From contig JAJPHV010000038.1 of the NCBI GenBank assembly GCA_021325095.1, positions 1 to 64,000 on the forward strand: a DNA stretch of 64,000 nt, in the 5' to 3' direction. Under the pieces are notes generated by a model that searched no databases, had not been told where the DNA came from, and saw only the letters and a program-made list of their open reading frames with translations. This DNA comes from Chloroflexota bacterium (GTDB taxonomy: Bacteria > Chloroflexota > Anaerolineae > Aggregatilineales > UBA2796). This document shows, one piece after another, positions 59,557 through 64,000 of the stretch; the first letter of the stretch is position 1, and every line of letters starts with the position of its first letter. The translations under genes and the position numbers were made by a program.

Positions 59557-62500
59557 ATGACATCATCGACTCCGTATGAGCGTCAGGCGCAAGTCGGCCA
59601 GGGCTTTGGCATCATCGATAGGCCAAGACTCCTGAACAAACTGCGCTCCGTGCCGGATTACAAACTGACTCTGATCAGCGCGCCCCCAGGGTACGGCAAG
59701 ACGACTCTGGCGGCTCAGTTCGCGCGTCAGTCGCCGTTTCCGGTGGCCTGGCATACCATCGAAGAACGCGAGCGGGATGTCACCAACCTCCACGCTCAGA
59801 GCCTGGCTGCCCTGAGCCGTATCGTCCCCAGCATCAAAAAGCAGGCTGCGCCGCCCGGTTATGCGCCTGCCGAACTTGCCACCCTGATCGCGGACACGTT
59901 GCGGGACGAAGCCACCGGCGACACCATCTACATTATGGACGACGTGCAGCACCTGGCCGGGTCGCCCTCGGCGGAGGCATGGCTGCGCACTCTGGTCGCA
60001 CTGCTGCCCAAAAGCTGTCACCTGATCCTGATCAGCCGCATCCTGCCCGACTTACCGCTGGTGGAAATGATCGCCCGCCGCGAGGTGCTTGCCATCGGGC
60101 AGGAAGAACTGCGCCTGACCGGGCAGGAAATCCACGATCTGGCCGGGATGATCCTCGGCACACCGCCCTCGGCTGACCGCATCACGGAATTGGCAACCCG
60201 GCTCGAAGGCTGGCCTGCGGGAACCATTCTGGCACTCCACCCATTGCCCCCTGACCTGGAACGGGCCATGCTGCGCGGCGGCGAAGGCCCGGAAGCCCTG
60301 TTCGACGCGCTGGCAAACACGATGCTGAACGCGCAGCCGCCGGAAATCCGTGATTTCCTGCTGGCTTCCTCCACGCTCTCGCGCCTGACGCCCGAATTGT
60401 GTTCGGCAGCGCTGGGGCTGCCCAACAGCCTGGAACGTATCGCGGAAATCCAGAGCCGCCATCTTTTCCTGGGCAGAGCGCCGGGGGGACTATTTTATCA
60501 TGCACTTTTCCGCAGTTTTTTGCAGCGGCGGCTTCGTGAGGATTTTCCGCACACGTTTGTCGATCTGCACATGCGCGCGGCAGCCTGGTTCGAGGGCCAG
60601 GATCAGGTTGACGAAGCCTTTGAACACTACATGGCAGCGGAGGCAGCGGCCCAGGCTGCACAAATCGCCGAGCGCGTCGCCCAGTCTTACTTCCGCCAGG
60701 GCCACACCGAGACGCTGCTCAACTGGGGAATGCGGCTGAGTCAGGCGGGTGTAGCTGCGCCGCGCCTGCTCCACGCCTGTGCGATGGTGCATACAGACCG
60801 TTACGAATACCCCGCCGCCGAAACCGAACTGCAACAGGCCGCTGCCATGTTCGCAGCCACCAACGACCAGGCTGGTCTGTCCAGCGTGCAGGTACAACAG
60901 GCCATGTTGCAGTTGCAGCGCGGCAATTACCACGAGGCTGCTCTGCTGGCCGGGAAGCTCGTCGAGAGCCGCCTAGAACTCAGCAACGTACACGGGCGCG
61001 GGCTGAACATTCTGGGCGTGGCGCATATGCATCTGGGCCGGATAGAAGAGGCCACATACTACCTGGAAAGTGCGCTGCCGCTGTACCGCGAAGAAGGCGA
61101 CGCTTACGCCATCTCGCAGTTGTTGCAGAACCTGGGCACGGCCTATTCCCGTCTTGGGCGGTTGAGCGATGCGAGCGCCTGTCTGCAAGAAGTGGTGGCG
61201 CTGCGCCGTTCGCTGGGCAGCACCAGTGCGCTGGCTCTGGCGCTCAACAACCTGGGCTTTTTCTACCATCGCAGCGGCGACTACAAGCAGGCCCTATCCA
61301 GTTTCCAGGAGGGCCTGAGCGTGGTGGCGCGCTTCCCGAACCGCCGCGCCGAAAGCTATCTGCTGTGGAGCATGGGCGATCTTCAGCGTGATCGGGGTGG
61401 CTTTGACGAGGCCGCCCAGCGCTATAACCGGGCGCTGGAACTGCTTGGCAACGGTGAGCCGTCGCTGCGCTGCGCGATCCTGACCAGTGTGGCGGTGCTG
61501 CGCCGCTGGCAGGGCAAACTGGACGAATCGCTTGCGCTGGCGGCGGAAGCCTGCGCGCTGGCCGACAAACATAACATCGCCGTCGAAGGCGCGGTGGCGG
61601 AAGCTGCACTGTGGGTGGCACGGGCGCTCGAAGGTCAATCCGCCGAGGCCGCCGAAAAGCTGGATTGCATTGTGGGCGGCCTCAAGCAGCAGAGCATTCG
61701 CTCCGAACTGGTGGAACTGCTTGGCCTGTGCGCGCACGTGGCGCTGCTGAATGGGGACGAACGCGCTGCCCAACGCTACCTGCGGGAGGCATTGCAGATT
61801 GGGGAGGAAGTGGGCAGCGTGCAGCCCCTGGCGGCAGTCGCCATGCATACGCCGCTGCTGGACTCGTTCATCTCCGCAGCGCCGAGCAAATACGAACTAG
61901 TGGCTCGTGAACTGAAGCGGCTACGCGAGGCGCGGCTCAAGGTGCCACGCGAGGTGCGTATCGCCGGCCACGATGCCCCGCGCGAAACATACAGCCTGCG
62001 AGTCTATACCCTGGGGCGGATCAGCATTGAGCGCGATGGCGAGCCGATCCCGTCTTCCGAATGGCGTGCTACCGCCGCACGTGAATTATTCTTCTACCTG
62101 CTGTTTGTGGGGCCGGAGAGCCGTGAGCAGATCAGCCTGGATTTCTGGCCGGACAGCCCACCGGCGCGCGTGCGTTCCAACTTCCACACGACGCTGTACC
62201 GGGCACGGCAGGCGCTCGGCGAAAACGTGATCGCCTTTCAGGATGGTCTGTACCTGATCAACCCCGACATCGACGTGTGGTGCGATGCTCAGGAGTTGGA
62301 GACGGTTACGTCAAGGGCGCGCCTGTTCCCGCCGCGCGATGTGCGAACCGAAGATTTGTGGCGCAGGGCGGTGGCGCTGTACCGGGGTGAATTCCTCTCG
62401 TCGGTACATGCCAACTGGGTGGACGCACGACGCGAAGCGCTCCGCGAAGCGTATCTGGAGGCGCTGATCGGCTTAGGGGAGTGCGCGCGGGCGCGGGGCA

Positions 62501-62715
62501 GCTTCAAGGAAGCGCTTCAATCATTCCGGCAGGTCTTGAAAGTCGAACCCTACCGCGAAGACGTGCACCGGGCCATCATGACCTGCTATGCGCTCAAGGG
62601 AGAACGGAAGAAGATTCACGCACACTTCGAGGAATTGCAGCGCCTTCTGCGGCACGAACTGGCTGCCGAGCCTTCCGCCGAAACCAGCGCCCTGGCCTAC
62701 ACACTGATGCACTGA
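59557..62715 (+). CDS. MalT-like STAND ATPase with SARP-type BTAD regulator domain
   Basis: 1052 residues from ATG 59557 (AGGAG, six bases upstream). N-terminal signal-transduction ATPase: P-loop SAPPGYGKTTLA (41-52) and Walker B IYIMDDVQHLAG; then about 500 residues of TPR-like helices (YYLESALPLYREEGDAYAIS, SRLGRLSDASACLQEVVALR). From about residue 810 the chain has an OmpR/SARP-like winged helix (YTLGRISIERDGEPI, LLFVGPESREQISLDFWPDS) and a BTAD domain (RREALREAYLEALIGLGECA). This is an AfsR-type activator with order ATPase-TPR-wHTH-BTAD. Target unknown; the divergent transporter is a candidate. Confidence 0.92.
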   Translation: MTSSTPYERQAQVGQGFGIIDRPRLLNKLRSVPDYKLTLISAPPGYGKTTLAAQFARQSPFPVAWHTIEERERDVTNLHAQSLAALSRIVPSIKKQAAPPGYAPAELATLIADTLRDEATGDTIYIMDDVQHLAGSPSAEAWLRTLVALLPKSCHLILISRILPDLPLVEMIARREVLAIGQEELRLTGQEIHDLAGMILGTPPSADRITELATRLEGWPAGTILALHPLPPDLERAMLRGGEGPEALFDALANTMLNAQPPEIRDFLLASSTLSRLTPELCSAALGLPNSLERIAEIQSRHLFLGRAPGGLFYHALFRSFLQRRLREDFPHTFVDLHMRAAAWFEGQDQVDEAFEHYMAAEAAAQAAQIAERVAQSYFRQGHTETLLNWGMRLSQAGVAAPRLLHACAMVHTDRYEYPAAETELQQAAAMFAATNDQAGLSSVQVQQAMLQLQRGNYHEAALLAGKLVESRLELSNVHGRGLNILGVAHMHLGRIEEATYYLESALPLYREEGDAYAISQLLQNLGTAYSRLGRLSDASACLQEVVALRRSLGSTSALALALNNLGFFYHRSGDYKQALSSFQEGLSVVARFPNRRAESYLLWSMGDLQRDRGGFDEAAQRYNRALELLGNGEPSLRCAILTSVAVLRRWQGKLDESLALAAEACALADKHNIAVEGAVAEAALWVARALEGQSAEAAEKLDCIVGGLKQQSIRSELVELLGLCAHVALLNGDERAAQRYLREALQIGEEVGSVQPLAAVAMHTPLLDSFISAAPSKYELVARELKRLREARLKVPREVRIAGHDAPRETYSLRVYTLGRISIERDGEPIPSSEWRATAARELFFYLLFVGPESREQISLDFWPDSPPARVRSNFHTTLYRARQALGENVIAFQDGLYLINPDIDVWCDAQELETVTSRARLFPPRDVRTEDLWRRAVALYRGEFLSSVHANWVDARREALREAYLEALIGLGECARARGSFKEALQSFRQVLKVEPYREDVHRAIMTCYALKGERKKIHAHFEELQRLLRHELAAEPSAETSALAYTLMH

Positions 62716-62791
62716 GCGCGGGGGTGTTTATCCTCCCATTGTTCTGCTGCACGGGCTGCTGCGTGCCGCGCGAGATCGGGCAGGGTGTCGT

Positions 62792-63199
62792 TCAGGGGCT
62801 AATCGTAGCATGGATAAATTGCGCCAGCCACTGCGCGATCTCAGGAATGTCGTGTTTGCCTTGCGCCACCTCCAACACAAAAGGATACTCGGCCTCGTAA
62901 TCCCAGGAAATACGATAGCCGTTCAGTTCCAGGAAGTGTGTCACGGCGCGCACAGCAGTGCGCTTGTTGCCATCGACGAAGAGATGGTGGTAAGCCAGCG
63001 AATGCAGCAGCGTTGCCGCCTTGTCGAGGATGGTCGGGAACTGTGCTTCTCCGAAGAGACTGATGGCCGGACGCCGGGCCGCTGAATTGAGCAGGTGCAT
63101 GTCACGCACCATTGTGTTTCCCTCCGTGATTTCGCTGTTGATATTGTACAGGTCGGAGGCAGTAAGGTAGCGGACAGGTCTATCGTTTGCTGAGTTCAT
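62792..63199 (-). CDS. Fic/Doc family protein (first of two)
   Basis: 135 residues from ATG 63199. The Fic motif HLFVDGNKRTA (HxFxDGN(G/K)R) with preceding LLHSLAYHHLF and leading YLTASDLYNINSEI fit the Doc (death-on-curing) subgroup, which modifies EF-Tu or other targets by phosphorylation or AMPylation. An Asn/Ser-containing inhibitory (S/T)xxxE(G/N) helix is not seen. Overlaps the second Fic gene by about 20 bases, so both are one transcription unit. Confidence 0.87.
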   Translation of the reverse strand: MNSANDRPVRYLTASDLYNINSEITEGNTMVRDMHLLNSAARRPAISLFGEAQFPTILDKAATLLHSLAYHHLFVDGNKRTAVRAVTHFLELNGYRISWDYEAEYPFVLEVAQGKHDIPEIAQWLAQFIHATISP

Positions 63200-63662
63200 C
63201 GAGTAACCATTGATGATCATGAAGGATGTGACTGATGATGAGCATATCCTTCTCGGCATCTTCTTGCAGCGAGCTTTCACCCGGCACTGATGGAAACCAG
63301 CGGGCCAGGCTGTCCACGTCACAGCGGCCCTCTGCCACGCTCAGGATCATCGCCAGCGCTTCTTGGGGCTGCCAGGCCACATGCTGCCCATTGACCTCCA
63401 ACATAAAGATGGCGGCCACTGTGGCGGTGCGCTTGTTGCCGTCGGTAAAGGGATGATTGCGCGCTATCGAATGTAACAGCGCAGCGGCCTTATCGGCCAG
63501 TTCAGGGTACGCATCCTGGCCGAACGCGCTGGCGGCAGGGCGCGCCACTGCCGCTTCGAGCAAGGCCATGTCCCGAATTTTCTGCTTGCCTTGAAGAATC
63601 TGCGGGTTGTTCAGCACCCTGCCGTTGATGTAAATCAGTTCGGAAAGCGTCGGGTAGCGCAA
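63180..63662 (-). CDS. Fic/Doc family protein (second of two)
   Basis: About 160 residues. Fic motif HPFTDGNKRTATV after LLHSIARNHPF, preceded by YPTLSELIYINGRVLNNPQI. It has a longer C-terminal extension (SLQEDAEKDMLIISHILHDH) than its neighbour. The start is uncertain: TTG 63662 fits the family beginning (LRYPTLSELIYIN), with AGGGAAGGG about 11 bases upstream. No antitoxin (Phd-type) is visible up to 63682. Confidence 0.85.
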   Translation of the reverse strand: MRYPTLSELIYINGRVLNNPQILQGKQKIRDMALLEAAVARPAASAFGQDAYPELADKAAALLHSIARNHPFTDGNKRTATVAAIFMLEVNGQHVAWQPQEALAMILSVAEGRCDVDSLARWFPSVPGESSLQEDAEKDMLIISHILHDHQWLLDELSKR

Positions 63663-63681
63663 GATGGCGTTGGCCCTTCCC

Positions 63682-64000
63682 TCACAGCATCTTGTAGTGG
63701 CGATCATCGGCATACAGCACGGCGACGGGCGCCCCCGGCCTGGGCAGCAGGCTGTGCCGCAGGTCGTCGCGCTGGGCATTTTGCTTGCCGGACAGCAGCA
63801 CACCGGACGGTGAAAGAAACTCGTATTGAACCGTCAACCTGTAGTAGCGGCGCTTTGAACCCGCCAGCCGCCCGTTGCTCTTCACAACCTTGCCTTCGAG
63901 AATGCGCCCGTTGCGCGCCAGCCACCGATCTCGCACGACAGGCCGCAACAGAAAAAACATGATCACCAGCGTAATCAGCACGAACAGGCCGCTTTCAGGC
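63682..64000 (-). CDS. DUF3592-like membrane protein, cut by the right window edge
   Basis: An open frame enters from the right edge and ends at 63682. It has a hydrophobic N-terminal segment (LFVLITLVIMFFLLRPVV), then RNGRILEGKVVKSNGRLAGS, YYRLTVQYEFLSPSG and ending APVAVLYADDRHYKML. This order (TM, then short beta domain) resembles DUF3592 proteins. The true start is outside the window. It precedes the second Fic gene by 19 bases. Confidence 0.7.
   Translation of the reverse strand, partial: PESGLFVLITLVIMFFLLRPVVRDRWLARNGRILEGKVVKSNGRLAGSKRRYYRLTVQYEFLSPSGVLLSGKQNAQRDDLRHSLLPRPGAPVAVLYADDRHYKML

Overview
The window looks like a chromosomal segment of a GC-rich, free-living bacterium. The gene repertoire points to Chloroflexota, probably an Anaerolineae-type lineage. 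The clues are a lone RRM RNA-binding protein, an ECF sigma factor followed by a DUF5667 membrane protein, a giant class III cyclase with AAA ATPase and TPRs, a MalT-like ATPase fused to a SARP/BTAD module, KGG stress proteins and ISAs1-like relics. This placement is an inference from family distribution; there is no rRNA or marker tree. I saw no rRNA, tRNA or CRISPR array.

Layout. 1-1412: an edge ORF, an ISAs1-like transposase relic and two small unknown genes, one apparently starting at CTG. 930-6180 (minus): a tight operon of cysteinyl-tRNA ligase (with MshC-like signature), an orphan antitoxin-like protein, a two-domain aldehyde dehydrogenase, biotin protein ligase and the CTG-start gene. 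6280-7902: an acyl-CoA synthetase. 8047-19219: a large catabolic island with four amidohydrolase-fold enzymes, an isochorismatase-fold hydrolase, an AA_synth protein, a DUF1989 protein, a class II aldolase, a frameshifted carbon-nitrogen hydrolase, and IclR and TetR regulators. It is interrupted by a tnpB-less IS200/IS605-type element carrying an omega-RNA-like fold (11841-12144) and by a REP-like palindrome (14706-14803). It reads as a route for opening and deaminating a nitrogen heterocycle or ureido/amide compound; the substrate is unknown.

19256-34147: a decayed CydC-type ABC gene, a membrane protein, an orphan metal-binding lipoprotein-like SBP, a sugar-isomerase/BtpA pair facing an aminotransferase, a YdcF protein, a soluble-adenylyl-cyclase-like regulator of 1328 residues, a multi-span membrane protein, an acyltransferase and a KimA-like potassium importer. 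34474-44543: a membrane glycosyltransferase-like protein carrying an in-frame palindromic repeat, a KGG stress protein, an RRM protein with a good promoter and terminator, a response regulator, a secreted FlgD-like protein, two zinc alcohol dehydrogenases, and a radical SAM protein with a nucleotidyltransferase-like partner.

44867-49193: glutamate dehydrogenase, a scrambled ADP-ribosylglycohydrolase pseudogene, hisG and an overlapping hisS-like gene. 49462-52386: ECF sigma factor, DUF5667 membrane protein and a secreted protein, a likely envelope-signalling set. 52509-64000: a class C serine hydrolase, a transposase graveyard, a GNAT (ArsN2-like) acetyltransferase, a DinB-like protein, YgfZ, a membrane protein, a DUF2344 protein, an EamA exporter, a STAND/SARP regulator, two tandem Fic/Doc proteins and a truncated DUF3592-like membrane protein at the right edge.
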